Positions 1-9,338 are shown, counted from the stretch's first letter. The stretch: 64,000 nucleotides of DNA from Lacticaseibacillus nasuensis JCM 17158 (GCF_001434705.1 NZ_AZDJ01000003.1:169009-233008), one strand, 5' to 3'. A program made the numbers and translations. The notes: a model not told the origin generated them from the letters alone.

Positions 1-117
1 GGTGGACAGGCGGCTTTGAGTCTCTGCCGCTTGGACCGCGTGTTGCTGAGCGGTGCCGCCAATGAGTAATGCCAGTCCGGCCACCAGGGCCAAGAGCCAA
101 ATCTTCAGCTTGTGCAT
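1..117 (-). CDS. Exported protein, N-terminal fragment
   Basis: Only the first 39 codons lie in the window; the gene runs off the left edge. The ATG at 117 follows a GGGGG ribosome site about 8 bases upstream on the minus strand. The peptide starts MHKLK, then has a hydrophobic stretch (residues 6-21) and an Ala-Gln-rich region ending in AVQAA, which looks like a signal peptide with a signal peptidase I site near residue 31. The mature protein is outside the window, so its function cannot be named. Confidence 0.6.
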   Translation of the reverse strand, partial: MHKLKIWLLALVAGLALLIGGTAQQHAVQAAETQSRLST

Positions 118-200
118 ATGAACTACCCCCGAAATGAATTTTATATGAATATAAACCCATTCAGAGGAATATGCAAGTGTTTTATTTAAATATTCAGTTT

Positions 201-878
201 TTATTCATCTAAGGTGCCGGTGGGGGCGAGGAAGGCGCCGATATAGTGGTAGAACTGCTGATTGTCTTTGACGTATGAACTGTGTGTGGCCTCGGGGACG
301 ATCCGTAAAATGCTGATGGGAATCGCCCCTGCAATTTTCAGGGTCTCGCTTTCCTTGATGACGTCCTTTGCCCCGGCAATGACGAAGGTCTGCGCCGTAA
401 TGTTCGCAAGTGCTGAAGTCGAGATGTTAGGTTCAGTCATCATTAAATGCAAAAGGGGGTTAGGCTTGTGCCAGTTAGCGAGTCGGACACCGAGGCGTGA
501 GTGCCACTTCACACCGGCAGGGGTGAGATTGCCACCGGCGAGGACCAGCTTATGCACGAGCGCGGGTTGCTGACTCGCGACGAGCATGCCCACAATTGCC
601 CCATCCGAAAAGCCCACAAGACTGATGGCCTGCAGGTTGAGCGCTGCCGTGAAGGCCAAAACATCATCGGCCATGAGCTGATAAGTAATCGGGACATTGC
701 GGCTGCTCTGGCCGTGGTCGCGGCTGTCAAGGGCGTACACCGTATAGTGGCGAGCAAGCAAAGCGATGAGGTCGGTGAAAATCGTGTGATCTTCGCCGTT
801 GCCGTGAAGTAATAGCAAAGGTTGTCCGTTTCCTACCCGAACGTAATGGAGCGTAATGTCGTTGACTTGAATTTCCAT
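201..878 (-). CDS. Alpha/beta hydrolase
   Basis: A 225-residue single-domain alpha/beta hydrolase without a signal peptide, so probably cytoplasmic. The oxyanion-hole motif HGNG is near residue 25. The nucleophile elbow is GFSDG with Ser91, and the likely acid and base are Asp172 and His199 (in EATHS), giving a complete catalytic triad. The family covers esterases, lipases and related hydrolases; nothing here fixes the substrate. It is read away from the walR gene, with its start 125 bp from the walR ATG, and has a ribosome site (AGGAGG) before the ATG at 878. It is not part of the walRK operon. Confidence 0.85.
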   Translation of the reverse strand: MEIQVNDITLHYVRVGNGQPLLLLHGNGEDHTIFTDLIALLARHYTVYALDSRDHGQSSRNVPITYQLMADDVLAFTAALNLQAISLVGFSDGAIVGMLVASQQPALVHKLVLAGGNLTPAGVKWHSRLGVRLANWHKPNPLLHLMMTEPNISTSALANITAQTFVIAGAKDVIKESETLKIAGAIPISILRIVPEATHSSYVKDNQQFYHYIGAFLAPTGTLDE

Positions 879-944
879 GCCTATCCTCCTTGTGCCTCAT
901 TGTAAGCGAATGCGGCCGGGTTTGCACGCGACGCGGAGGCCCGC

Positions 945-974
945 TTTGCCCCGGGCGCGCGTTGACGTTATAAT
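945..974 (+). promoter_or_regulatory. Putative walR operon promoter
   Basis: A perfect TATAAT -10 hexamer lies at 969-974 with a TTTGCC -35-like box at 945-950 (18-bp spacer). A TTGACG at 962-967 sits too close to that -10 to serve it. The walR ribosome site AAGGAGG is at 991-997. Start-site mapping is not available, so the assignment rests on hexamer match only. Confidence 0.5.
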
Positions 975-1003
975 ATATGTAACTATGACCAAGGAGGGCC
1001 AGT

Positions 1004-1708
1004 ATGGCGAAAAAAATCTTGGTAGTCGACGATGAAAAACCCATCTCTGACATCGTTAAATTTAACCTGAATAAGGAAGGCTACGACGTGGTGACCGCCT
1101 TTGACGGCGAAGAAGCGTTGGCCAAAGTGAACGAAGAAAATCCCGACCTGATTTTGTTAGACCTCATGCTCCCTAAAATCGATGGCCTCGAGGTCGCGCG
1201 GCAAGTGCGCAAGGATCACGACACGCCAATTATCATGCTGACCGCCAAAGACTCCGAAATCGATAAGGTACTTGGTTTGGAGTTAGGCGCGGATGACTAT
1301 GTCACCAAGCCCTTCAGTAACCGAGAGCTGGTGGCCCGGGTCAAAGCCAACCTGCGGCGCAGTGGCGTGGCTGCAGAGCCAGTCGATAACGAGAACAAGG
1401 AATTAACGGTCGGGGATTTGACGATTCACCCCGACGCTTATACCGTCACGAAACGGGGCACTAAGATCGAGCTCACGCATCGCGAGTTCGAGCTACTGCA
1501 TTACTTAGCACGGCACCTAGGCCAAGTGATGACTCGTGAGCATTTATTGCAAACGGTTTGGGGCTATGACTACTTCGGTGACGTCCGGACAGTTGACGTG
1601 ACTGTCCGCCGTCTGCGCGAAAAAATCGAAGACAACCCTTCCCACCCAGAGTGGTTAGTGACTCGGCGTGGTGTTGGGTATTACCTCAAGAATCCGGCAG
1701 CCGAATAA
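1004..1708 (+). CDS. walR: Response regulator WalR (YycF)
   Basis: A 234-residue OmpR-type response regulator: receiver domain (residues 3-115) with the acidic pocket at DD9-10, phosphoacceptor Asp53 and Lys in VTKPF, then a winged-helix DNA-binding domain (about 135-230) ending in VTRRGVGYY. The sequence is very close in character to WalR/YycF, the essential regulator of autolysins and wall metabolism in Firmicutes. It is first in the walR-walK-walH-walI-walJ block, which confirms the assignment. The ATG at 1004 follows AAGGAGG by 6 bases. Confidence 0.97.
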   Translation: MAKKILVVDDEKPISDIVKFNLNKEGYDVVTAFDGEEALAKVNEENPDLILLDLMLPKIDGLEVARQVRKDHDTPIIMLTAKDSEIDKVLGLELGADDYVTKPFSNRELVARVKANLRRSGVAAEPVDNENKELTVGDLTIHPDAYTVTKRGTKIELTHREFELLHYLARHLGQVMTREHLLQTVWGYDYFGDVRTVDVTVRRLREKIEDNPSHPEWLVTRRGVGYYLKNPAAE

Positions 1709-1750
1709 TCTATCCGCGGCTAGCCACGTGTCCGCCTTGGAGCCCTGAAG

Positions 1751-3649
1751 ATGAACAAGAAGATCCGGTTTTTCCAATCGATTCACTTTAAAATCGCGCT
1801 AGTGTTCATCCTGTTACTGCTAGTAACGGTCGAAATCATTGGCGCGTATTTTGTGAAGTCGTTGGAGCAGCAAAACATCGATACCTTTAAAACTAGTGTG
1901 ACCGTTGATCCGTACATCCAAGAAAAACTGGCCTCTGATTTGGTGCGCACTGATACGACGACGGCAAATTCTGATATTAAAGGCACCATCAGTCAGGCTG
2001 ACATCACCAATTCTGCCGAGATTCAAGTGGTCGACGCAAAGGGAACAATTCGGGCCAACAGCAACATCAACGATCAAAGTGGGGTCGGTCAGAAGTCGGC
2101 CTCGACGAACGTGAAGGCGGTGCTGTATAACGGCCAGCAATATGAAGGCTATTCCTATAATCAGGGCAGTGGCTCGATTTACACGAAGATTATCCCGGTA
2201 AAAAATCCGAACTCAACTGGGGATGGCAGCTCAGTGACCGGGGCCATTGTGATCACCGCGAATATGGATTCGGTCTACGACAACATCAACAAAATCGTGC
2301 GTATTTTCTGGATTGCCAGTGCGGTGGCGGCGATGCTGGGCACCCTGATCTCCATCGTGATTTCGCGGGCAATCACGCGGCCAATCGACGAAATGAAGAA
2401 GCAGGCCATTCGGATGGCTCGCGGCGATTACTCCGGCCAGGTCCGGATTTACGGGCAAGACGAGTTGGGGCAGCTGGCCGTCGCCGTTAACAACTTAAGT
2501 GTGCGGGTGGAAGAGGCGCAAGAAGCGAGCGAAGCCGAGCGCCGGCGACTCGATTCCGTCTTAGCCCACATGACCGACGGGGTGATTGCCACCGATCGTC
2601 GAGGCAATGTCATCATCATTAACGAGATGGCGCTGGACTTTTTGAACACCAAAAACGAAGACGTCATCGGGGTATCGATTCTGCGGCTTTTGCACATCGA
2701 TTCCGATTACACGTTACGGGATTTGCTGGAGAATCAACAGGAGCTGTTACTCGACTTCACCGCCCAAAGTGATCACGAGTTGATTCTACGGGCCGATTTT
2801 TCGCTGATTCAACGCGAGACTGGGTTTATTTCTGGGTTAGTCGCGGTTCTGCACGATGTCACCGAGCAACAGAAAAACGAGCGTGAGCGGCGCGAATTTG
2901 TGTCGAATGTGTCACACGAGTTGCGCACGCCGTTGACCTCGATGCGTTCATACATCGAGGCGTTGAACGATGGTGCCTGGCAGGATCCAACCATTGCGCC
3001 ACAGTTTCTCAAGGTGACGCAAGAAGAAACCGACCGCATGATCCGCATGATTAACGACTTATTGGCGTTGTCTCGAATGGATTCAGGCACCAGTAAGCTG
3101 GAGTTAGAAACCGTCAACCTCAACGAGTTTTTTAACTATGTTCTCGACCGGTTCGACATGATGCTCAAAACGGATAACGAACGGGCTGGTGAGACGCAAC
3201 CGTTACCTCAGCCGAACGGGAAGAAGAAACAGTACAAAATTCGGCGCGAGATTACCAAGCGAGACTTGTGGGTCGAAATCGATCAGGATAAGTTTATGCA
3301 GGTAATCGATAACATCATGAACAATGCGATTAAATACAGTCCCGATGGGGGAACGATCACGGCTCGGTTATTAGAGACCCACAACCACGTCATCTTGTCC
3401 ATTACCGATCAAGGCTTGGGGATTCCGCGCCAAGACATTAACAAGGTATTCGATCGCTTCTATCGTGTCGACAAGGCGCGCTCTCGCAAGCAAGGCGGGA
3501 CCGGGTTGGGCTTAGCCATTTCCAAGGAGGTTGTCGAATCACTTGGCGGCCGCATCTGGGTTGATTCTCGCGAAGGCCGGGGTAGTACTTTCTACATTTC
3601 GCTCCCCTATGAACCACTAGCCACTGGAGGTGATTGGGATGAAGCTTAG
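1751..3649 (+). CDS. walK: Sensor histidine kinase WalK (YycG)
   Basis: A 632-residue membrane sensor kinase and the partner of WalR. It has a first membrane helix at about 12-33, an extracellular sensor domain (about 34-183), a second helix near 184-206, then HAMP, a PAS domain (about 262-370), HisKA and HATPase. The phosphorylated His is His389 in SHELRTP, and ATP-binding boxes follow (NAIKYSPDGG, DQGLGIP, GTGLGLAI). This is the full WalK architecture and usual length. It starts 42 bp after walR and its end overlaps walH by 11 bp, so the genes are co-transcribed and probably translationally coupled. Confidence 0.97.
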   Translation: MNKKIRFFQSIHFKIALVFILLLLVTVEIIGAYFVKSLEQQNIDTFKTSVTVDPYIQEKLASDLVRTDTTTANSDIKGTISQADITNSAEIQVVDAKGTIRANSNINDQSGVGQKSASTNVKAVLYNGQQYEGYSYNQGSGSIYTKIIPVKNPNSTGDGSSVTGAIVITANMDSVYDNINKIVRIFWIASAVAAMLGTLISIVISRAITRPIDEMKKQAIRMARGDYSGQVRIYGQDELGQLAVAVNNLSVRVEEAQEASEAERRRLDSVLAHMTDGVIATDRRGNVIIINEMALDFLNTKNEDVIGVSILRLLHIDSDYTLRDLLENQQELLLDFTAQSDHELILRADFSLIQRETGFISGLVAVLHDVTEQQKNERERREFVSNVSHELRTPLTSMRSYIEALNDGAWQDPTIAPQFLKVTQEETDRMIRMINDLLALSRMDSGTSKLELETVNLNEFFNYVLDRFDMMLKTDNERAGETQPLPQPNGKKKQYKIRREITKRDLWVEIDQDKFMQVIDNIMNNAIKYSPDGGTITARLLETHNHVILSITDQGLGIPRQDINKVFDRFYRVDKARSRKQGGTGLGLAISKEVVESLGGRIWVDSREGRGSTFYISLPYEPLATGGDWDEA

Positions 3650-4994
3650 CGGCTGGTTATTACGAATAAGCCTCATCTTGATGATCACGATCAGCCTTGT
3701 GTTCACGTGGCTGATTTGGCAAAACCCCTCACGGCTTGGCAGTCAGCAGGCGACGGTGGCCGTGAAAACCAAGGCGGATCCAAATGTGGCTAAGCAAAAA
3801 GCCCTAGTTTACGCGCCTAACACGGCCTATTATCAGGGCCAACACCAAAAGTATCAGTTGTTGATCAACGACCAGATGGTGACGCAACAGTTGCGGTCAA
3901 AAATGCGGAATTGGCAGTTGGGCAAACTATCGAAAGCTGCGACCTTGTCTTCAGCAAACTTCGAGGCGCAACTGACGATGCCTGACACCCTTCAGCTGGT
4001 TTATCCAACCAGTATTACCTTTTCGACGTTTGACCGCACCTTTTTCAAGCACCGCGCAGCTGGCACTAACCCGGAGTTCAAGTTCAACCGCTTGGTGGTA
4101 ACACTAGGGGCGACGACCACTCGGTTACATCTGATTGATGACGCAACGAGGACGATGCGCATCGGCACCTTGAGTAACGTGACCAAGGATGGGATTCGGA
4201 AAATAATCGCTACCGGTCAAGATCAGGGCTACCCAGTCACTGAGGTTCGGTTGGGGACGCGAGAGATTGCCGACTACCGCACCGCGATTCGGGTGCAGCC
4301 TTACTTGTATTTATTGGATCAGCAAAGCGCCAACCATTATGTGGCCCAGTTGATTCCGACTCAGGAAACCAGCGCTGTTGACTCACGGGAAATCGGCGGG
4401 GAGACCGTGTATACCGCCGGTTCGGATTATCGCCTGACGGAGACAATGGAAACTGGCGTGATGGCGTTTGAGGACGCGGCGGCCACCAATCCGAGTGGCG
4501 GCATGGCGAAAATTCTGAGTCGGGCCTACACGGCTGTTGGTAGCCTGGGGTTAACGGGGCTTACCTATATGCGTTATGCCGGGTACGATGCGGCCGGCCA
4601 AACCGTGACCTTCCGTTCTTACGCGCAAGGGCTCCCGATTTTCAATTCGGATTATTATGGACGCGTCGCAGTAGCCGTGACCAGCAGTGGGTTGCAAATG
4701 ACTTTTTCGAGCAATAACCTCACCGTGCCAATTCCGACGAAGCAACCACGGGTTACACTACCCAGCACGGCGACGTTATTGGCTAGGTTACGGGAGGCAG
4801 GTTACCCACAATCGCAGATTCAAGATGTGACGCTGGGCTATAACTGGGCCAAGCAAGGGGAGAATAGCCAACTGGTGACGTTAACGCCGACCTATTTTGT
4901 CGAGATTAATAACGAGTATCGCAGTTACACGGATTGGCTGACACTACAGACCAAGGCGACGACGCAGACGGCACCACAGGCAAAGGCTAACTAA
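3639..4994 (+). CDS. walH: WalRK regulatory protein WalH (YycH)
   Basis: YycH is a membrane-anchored negative regulator of WalK in Bacillus, acting with YycI through its transmembrane helix. This 451-residue protein has one N-terminal helix (about residues 6-26) and a large extracytoplasmic domain, as expected. I chose the ATG at 3639 (MKLSGW) because GGAGG at 3626-3630 lies 8 bases upstream; the in-frame GTG at 3630 would overlap that ribosome site. The start lies inside the end of walK. Family identity rests on architecture and gene order more than on any catalytic motif. Confidence 0.9.
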   Translation: MKLSGWLLRISLILMITISLVFTWLIWQNPSRLGSQQATVAVKTKADPNVAKQKALVYAPNTAYYQGQHQKYQLLINDQMVTQQLRSKMRNWQLGKLSKAATLSSANFEAQLTMPDTLQLVYPTSITFSTFDRTFFKHRAAGTNPEFKFNRLVVTLGATTTRLHLIDDATRTMRIGTLSNVTKDGIRKIIATGQDQGYPVTEVRLGTREIADYRTAIRVQPYLYLLDQQSANHYVAQLIPTQETSAVDSREIGGETVYTAGSDYRLTETMETGVMAFEDAAATNPSGGMAKILSRAYTAVGSLGLTGLTYMRYAGYDAAGQTVTFRSYAQGLPIFNSDYYGRVAVAVTSSGLQMTFSSNNLTVPIPTKQPRVTLPSTATLLARLREAGYPQSQIQDVTLGYNWAKQGENSQLVTLTPTYFVEINNEYRSYTDWLTLQTKATTQTAPQAKAN

Positions 4995-5006
4995 GGAGGG
5001 GCGCTG

Positions 5007-5801
5007 ATGGATTTTCGCCGAATCGAATCGATTTTCTTGATTGTCTTTATCGGGCTCAATATCTTCTTAGGCATCAGCTATTTCCAAAATCATCAGGTCA
5101 GCCTGGCGACGACCCGCAGTGGCAATAGTGAGATCATGGCAGATATCCGCCGAGATCAGATTAAAGTGCCCAAGCTGAGCAAAAAAGCGCCCACTGGTGG
5201 TTATCTATCGAGTCAACGGAATGTTGCCTTACGGAGCAGTCAGCAGGCATTGACGAACCAAACCATCACCTATTCAGGCAGTAAGATTTTGACGCTACAT
5301 TCGCAGCTGGTGACGCCAGAAACCGTGAAGCGTGCTGACCGGGTCCGCTTTCTCAAGAATTGGGTGAAGACTAGTAGCAACGTACGGTTTGGCGATCAAT
5401 ACGAGTACGCCCCTGGGCTATCTAGCGGCAATCACATCGTCTTTGCCCAAAATAGTGGTAAGTTAGTCTATGACAGACGGGCCCAGCTGGTGTTCAGTTT
5501 TAGCGATTCGCGACTCATCGGGTACACACAAACCTACATCGAAACACTGCGGGTGTTGCGCAGTAACGTTAGCCTGTGTAGTGAGCAAGACGCGATCATC
5601 ACGTTGTATCGCGATAACGAGTTAACGAACAACGCCAAGGTGGTTTGGACGAAGCTTGCCTATAGCTACCTACTCGATGCCAAGGGCAGTACCGTGTATG
5701 TGCCGATGTGGCTGGTTGGCGTTCAGCCTGCCGGCAGTAAAACAGTCACGATTAAACATTTAAACGCCATCACTAAAACTGTGGTGAAAACGGCGGAGTA
5801 A
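5007..5801 (+). CDS. walI: WalRK regulatory protein WalI (YycI)
   Basis: A 264-residue protein with one N-terminal membrane helix (about 10-27) and an extracytoplasmic remainder, the usual form of YycI, which pairs with YycH to restrain WalK. The AAGGAGGGG ribosome site lies just before the ATG at 5007, and the gene follows walH after 12 bp. The soluble domain resembles the YycI/YycH fold by length and position; no enzymatic motif is expected or seen. Confidence 0.9.
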   Translation: MDFRRIESIFLIVFIGLNIFLGISYFQNHQVSLATTRSGNSEIMADIRRDQIKVPKLSKKAPTGGYLSSQRNVALRSSQQALTNQTITYSGSKILTLHSQLVTPETVKRADRVRFLKNWVKTSSNVRFGDQYEYAPGLSSGNHIVFAQNSGKLVYDRRAQLVFSFSDSRLIGYTQTYIETLRVLRSNVSLCSEQDAIITLYRDNELTNNAKVVWTKLAYSYLLDAKGSTVYVPMWLVGVQPAGSKTVTIKHLNAITKTVVKTAE

Positions 5802-5819
5802 CATGAAAGAGGCAGATTC

Positions 5820-6629
5820 ATGACAGAAGATTTTGGCCTAAGGGTCAGCGTACTTGCGAGCTCTAGCTCGGGTAACGCGACATATATCGAAACACCAGGC
5901 CATAAGGTCTTAGTCGACGCCGGATTATCAGGCAAGAAACTGGCCGCCTTGATGAAGAGCATCAACCGTGATCTTGCCGATGTGGATAGTCTTTTTATCA
6001 CCCATGAGCACACAGATCATTGTGCCGGACTTGGTGTCTTAGCACGACGGTATCCCCAATTGATGGTTTACGCCAACGCACCGACCTTCGCGGCATTGCC
6101 CAAATCAGTGGGCAAGTTGCCACAAGAGCGCTTACGCGTCTTTGAAGAAGGGGCAACGATGAGCTTGGGGGACCTCGATGTGGAAAGCTTTGGGGTTTCT
6201 CATGACGCCGCCGCTGCGCAATTTTACCAGTTCTACCATGCAGGCAAGCGGTTTGCGATTGTGACTGATACGGGCTATGTTTCCGACCGTGTGGAAGGAA
6301 CGATTCGGGATGCCGACGCATATGTGATGGAATGCAATCACGACCTCGAGATGTTACGTACGGGTCCGTATCCTTGGTCGTTGAAGCAGCGAATCATCGG
6401 CGATACGGGTCACCTCTCCAACGAAGATGGCGCCAATGCCTTAATGGATGTGATGGGTCCGCACACGAAGCGTGTTTACCTGGGCCATCTGTCACCACAT
6501 AATAACGTCAAAGCGTTGGCGCATATCACCGTGGCAAACATGCTGATGGAACAAGGGCTGGGCGTTGGTCATGATTTCAACATTTATGATACCGATCCAG
6601 CTGTAGCAGACCCACTGTTTACAGTGTAA
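5820..6629 (+). CDS. walJ: MBL-fold hydrolase WalJ (YycJ/VicX)
   Basis: A 269-residue cytoplasmic metallo-beta-lactamase-fold protein. The metal-binding motif HEHTDH is at residues 62-67, with further ligands likely at His188-type positions in MECNHD and the C-terminal GHLS. It belongs to the YycJ/VicX group linked to the Wal regulon; related proteins act as 5'-3' exonucleases and affect coordination of division with replication. It is the last gene of the wal block, 18 bp after walI, and a strong terminator follows at 6672. An upstream ATG at 5803 reads a stop after five codons, so 5820 is the start. Confidence 0.93.
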   Translation: MTEDFGLRVSVLASSSSGNATYIETPGHKVLVDAGLSGKKLAALMKSINRDLADVDSLFITHEHTDHCAGLGVLARRYPQLMVYANAPTFAALPKSVGKLPQERLRVFEEGATMSLGDLDVESFGVSHDAAAAQFYQFYHAGKRFAIVTDTGYVSDRVEGTIRDADAYVMECNHDLEMLRTGPYPWSLKQRIIGDTGHLSNEDGANALMDVMGPHTKRVYLGHLSPHNNVKALAHITVANMLMEQGLGVGHDFNIYDTDPAVADPLFTV

Positions 6630-6671
6630 TCTTTGGCCGATCAACCATGGCGTGGTATCCTGAAAATAACT

Positions 6672-6700
6672 GGTGGCGGCTAGTTTCGCCACCTTTTTTT
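6672..6700 (+). terminator. Terminator of the wal operon
   Basis: A 7-bp stem GGTGGCG / CGCCACC (6672-6678 with 6687-6693) is followed by a run of seven T. It lies between walJ and htrA and so separates the wal operon from htrA. Confidence 0.85.
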
Positions 6701-6787
6701 CACCGTTTCACTCGGCAAACTTCACAGAAACGTCATACGGGGTCGGTAAGCTGATACTGTAAGCTAAATGAGCGAGGAGGGATCGTC

Positions 6788-8134
6788 ATGGATAACAATC
6801 AAAATCAATCAATTAATGGTCCAGAATCAACACCACAACCAGCGCCAAAGCGTCATCGGAGCACGTTATGGAAAACAGTTGTGATTGCGGCTGTTGCGGC
6901 AATCGTTGGCGGAGGCGTCGGCGGCGGTGCGGCATATTGGGCCTTCAGTCAGCAAGCGAATGGTGACTTGGGGGTCACGAGTACGAGCAAGCAAGCTGGC
7001 ACGACGAAAGTCTCAAACGTGTCGGTGAATACTAGTAGCGCCTCGAGTGCGGCCTACGCCAAGGTGGAAAAGGCGGTCGTGACCGTCGTCAATTTGCAAA
7101 AGGCGCAAAGTACGAGCTCTGGACTCGATCAGTGGAGTCAGATTTTTGGTGATGATTCCGATTCTAGTGGAAGCAATGACGGCTCATCGAGTGCGAATTC
7201 AGGGACTTTGCAAGAGGCCAGTGAAGGCTCAGGCGTGATTTATCAAAAGAAGGATGGTAAGGCCTACCTAGTCACGAACAATCACGTGGTCGCTGATTCA
7301 GACAAGCTGGAAGTCATTCTTAGCGATGGGTCCAAGCTGACGGCGAAGTTGGTTGGGACCGATGAAACGACGGACCTGGCAGTATTAAGTATCGATGGGA
7401 GCAAAATCAGCACCGTTGCTTCTTTCGGCGATTCAAGCAAGTTGAAGGCTGGCGAAACGGTGCTCGCTATTGGCTCGCCGCTCGGTTCAGATTATGCTAC
7501 CAGCGTGACCCAAGGAATCATTAGTGCCACGGATCGTACCGTCGCGGTAACTGACGAAGAAACCGGCCAGGAGACTGGTCAAGCAACCGTCATTCAAACT
7601 GATGCCGCGATTAATTCCGGGAATTCTGGCGGCCCACTGATTAACCTGTCTGGGCAAGTAATCGGGATTAATTCGATGAAGCTGTCGAATAACGCCAGTG
7701 ATTCCTCGACAGCGACGATTGAAGGTATGGGCTTTGCCATTCCGAGCGATGAGGTCGTTTCAATCATCAATCAATTGGCCACGAATGGTAAGGTGACCCG
7801 GCCATCACTCGGGGTTGAAGTGCGCGACCTGAGTAGCGTTTCTGCAAGTCAACAAAGCTCCGTGTTGAAAATTCCGTCTAGCGTTAAGTCTGGTGCTGTC
7901 ATTGCCGGATTCACCAGCGGCAGCGTCACCAAAGCTGCCGGGGTTAAGCAGTATGATGTCATCGTCGGCATTGGCGATGATACAGTGACCGGCGTCGCAG
8001 ACCTGCGGACGGCGCTGTACAAGCACAGTGTCGGCGATACGATAAAGCTGACCTACTACCATCAAGGAACGAAGAAAACTGTCAGCGTTAAGCTGACCAA
8101 GTCCATGAGTAGTAGCACGAGTACCAACAAGTAA
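6788..8134 (+). CDS. htrA: Membrane serine protease HtrA/DegP-like
   Basis: A 448-residue protein with a short cytoplasmic N-terminus, one membrane helix (about 30-53), a Ser/Asp-rich linker (about 115-145), a trypsin-like protease domain and a C-terminal PDZ domain (about 340-435). The catalytic triad is His166 (NNHVV), Asp196 (TTDLAVL) and Ser280 (GNSGGPL). HtrA degrades misfolded extracytoplasmic proteins and processes surface proteins. It follows the wal operon, as in most lactobacilli, but has its own spacer and terminator. In many relatives rlmH follows directly; here it does not. Confidence 0.96.
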   Translation: MDNNQNQSINGPESTPQPAPKRHRSTLWKTVVIAAVAAIVGGGVGGGAAYWAFSQQANGDLGVTSTSKQAGTTKVSNVSVNTSSASSAAYAKVEKAVVTVVNLQKAQSTSSGLDQWSQIFGDDSDSSGSNDGSSSANSGTLQEASEGSGVIYQKKDGKAYLVTNNHVVADSDKLEVILSDGSKLTAKLVGTDETTDLAVLSIDGSKISTVASFGDSSKLKAGETVLAIGSPLGSDYATSVTQGIISATDRTVAVTDEETGQETGQATVIQTDAAINSGNSGGPLINLSGQVIGINSMKLSNNASDSSTATIEGMGFAIPSDEVVSIINQLATNGKVTRPSLGVEVRDLSSVSASQQSSVLKIPSSVKSGAVIAGFTSGSVTKAAGVKQYDVIVGIGDDTVTGVADLRTALYKHSVGDTIKLTYYHQGTKKTVSVKLTKSMSSSTSTNK

Positions 8135-8141
8135 CCATTGC

Positions 8142-8171
8142 GCGATCGAGCAAAGCCTCGGTCGCGTTTTT
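8142..8171 (+). terminator. Terminator of htrA
   Basis: Stem GCGATCGAG / CTCGGTCGC (8142-8150 with 8157-8165, one G-T pair), then GTTTTT. Confidence 0.8.
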
Positions 8172-8315
8172 GTGTGGTCGGGGGACTTCTTATTTCAGGC
8201 GAGTGAACAGGTGTTTCACGCCAAAACTACGAATGCTTCATAATTTCACCGGCCAAATGTTCGAGCAAGCTTTGTCAAGTGTGAATTCGACCCGGGGATA
8301 ACTTACGAGCTGGGC

Positions 8316-8606
8316 TGTGGATAACTCTGTGGATAGTGTTCATAACTAGGCTGAACGAAGATTCGGAGCGAACGATTAACCCTGTGAACAACCTGTGGAT
8401 AAATAAAAATTGCCAGTCATAGCTTCTGGAATGAACCCTGTGCGAGTAGGCGTTTCACGCATCAGCGATTGGAAAATTGGAGAATGAGGGTTGTGGACAA
8501 ACGTGATCAGAAAATAATTCTCTTGATTTTTGCCCCGGCAAAATATGGTGTCAATGTTTCTTCCGGACGCTATATTTGGTCCATGAGTTTTCCCCAGTGT
8601 GGATAA
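8316..8606 (+). other. Cluster of DnaA boxes in a 760-bp gap
   Basis: No gene is visible from 8135 to 8897. This stretch has three perfect TGTGGATAA boxes (the complement of TTATCCACA) at 8316-8324, 8394-8402 and 8598-8606. One-mismatch copies are at 8328-8336 (TGTGGATAG) and 8492-8500 (TGTGGACAA), and weaker ones at 8383-8391 and 8611-8619. All are in the same orientation. An AT-rich patch lies at about 8510-8525. Clusters like this bind DnaA; in Bacillus, secondary clusters outside oriC modulate initiation or nearby genes. The wal block is normally origin-proximal, but dnaA itself is not in the window. Confidence 0.65.
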
Positions 8607-8740
8607 CTATAGGGGATAACGTGTGAATCACGTGTAGAAGTCCGTCATTCACTAACCATTCGCAACGACCACACTCGGAAAGCCAGACCACTGACCAACG
8701 ATTTCCGAAAGCGGTGATCCAGAGATTTTGTTGAAAAATT

Positions 8741-8780
8741 TTAGCACTCTATTGACAAGAGTGCTAATTTGCGTGATAAT
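8741..8780 (+). promoter_or_regulatory. CIRCE operator and promoter of hsp20
   Basis: A perfect CIRCE element, TTAGCACTC (8741-8749), 9-bp spacer, GAGTGCTAA (8759-8767), is the HrcA repressor site. It overlaps a near-consensus promoter: -35 TTGACA at 8752-8757 and -10 GATAAT at 8775-8780, 17-bp spacer. HrcA bound here would block RNA polymerase, so the downstream small heat-shock gene should be induced by heat or unfolded protein. Confidence 0.95.
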
Positions 8781-8897
8781 ACATTATGTAAACAAGGGAA
8801 CAACCAAGTGCCTGATCGTAATCCTCGCATCTCGCACTAGCATCGTGGCAAAATATTAGGTGTAGTTGGTCCCAAGCAGATAGAAAGGATGATTGTT

Positions 8898-9329
8898 ATG
8901 GCAAATGAATTGATGCGTCGCAATGATTGGTTGGATGATCCGTTCTTTGGTGACTTTGGTCGTCGCTTCTTTGCGGACTTCGCGCCTGCACAGGCCAGTC
9001 AGGTCCTGAAGACGGACATCAAGGAAACCGATAAGTCCTATATCGCAAAGGTGGATGTGCCTGGCATTGAGAAGCAAGACATCCAGCTGAACTATCAAGA
9101 CAACGTGTTAAACATTGGTGTTAAAAAGGCTGGCTTTGACGATCACGAAGATAAAGACGGCAACTTGTTAATGAGCGAGCGACACTATGGGTCGATGAGC
9201 CGTAGCTACCGTTTGCCAAATGTTGACGAGGCAAATATCAAGGCCAGTTACGACAAAGGTGTGCTGACGATTACGTTACCAAAGCTCACTGAAGTTACCC
9301 AAGATCCACATCATATCGAAATCAATTAA
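8898..9329 (+). CDS. hsp20: Small heat-shock protein Hsp20
   Basis: A 143-residue alpha-crystallin-domain chaperone that holds unfolding proteins in an ATP-independent way. The N-terminus is short and rich in Phe/Trp/Asp (NDWLDDPFF), the crystallin domain covers about residues 35-130 (with VDVPGIEKQDI and the conserved GVLTITLPK), and a C-terminal IEI motif can mediate oligomer assembly. The ATG at 8898 (MANEL) is 9 bases after AAAGG; the ATG at 8889 is adjacent to the ribosome site and less likely. It is monocistronic, with CIRCE upstream and a terminator downstream. Confidence 0.95.
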   Translation: MANELMRRNDWLDDPFFGDFGRRFFADFAPAQASQVLKTDIKETDKSYIAKVDVPGIEKQDIQLNYQDNVLNIGVKKAGFDDHEDKDGNLLMSERHYGSMSRSYRLPNVDEANIKASYDKGVLTITLPKLTEVTQDPHHIEIN

Positions 9330-9338
9330 TTGACAATG

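Noticed and set aside
8316..8606. Calling the DnaA-box cluster the chromosomal origin
   Set aside because: No dnaA or dnaN is next to it, no clear unwinding element with DnaA-trio pattern was seen, and GC skew cannot be judged from one window.
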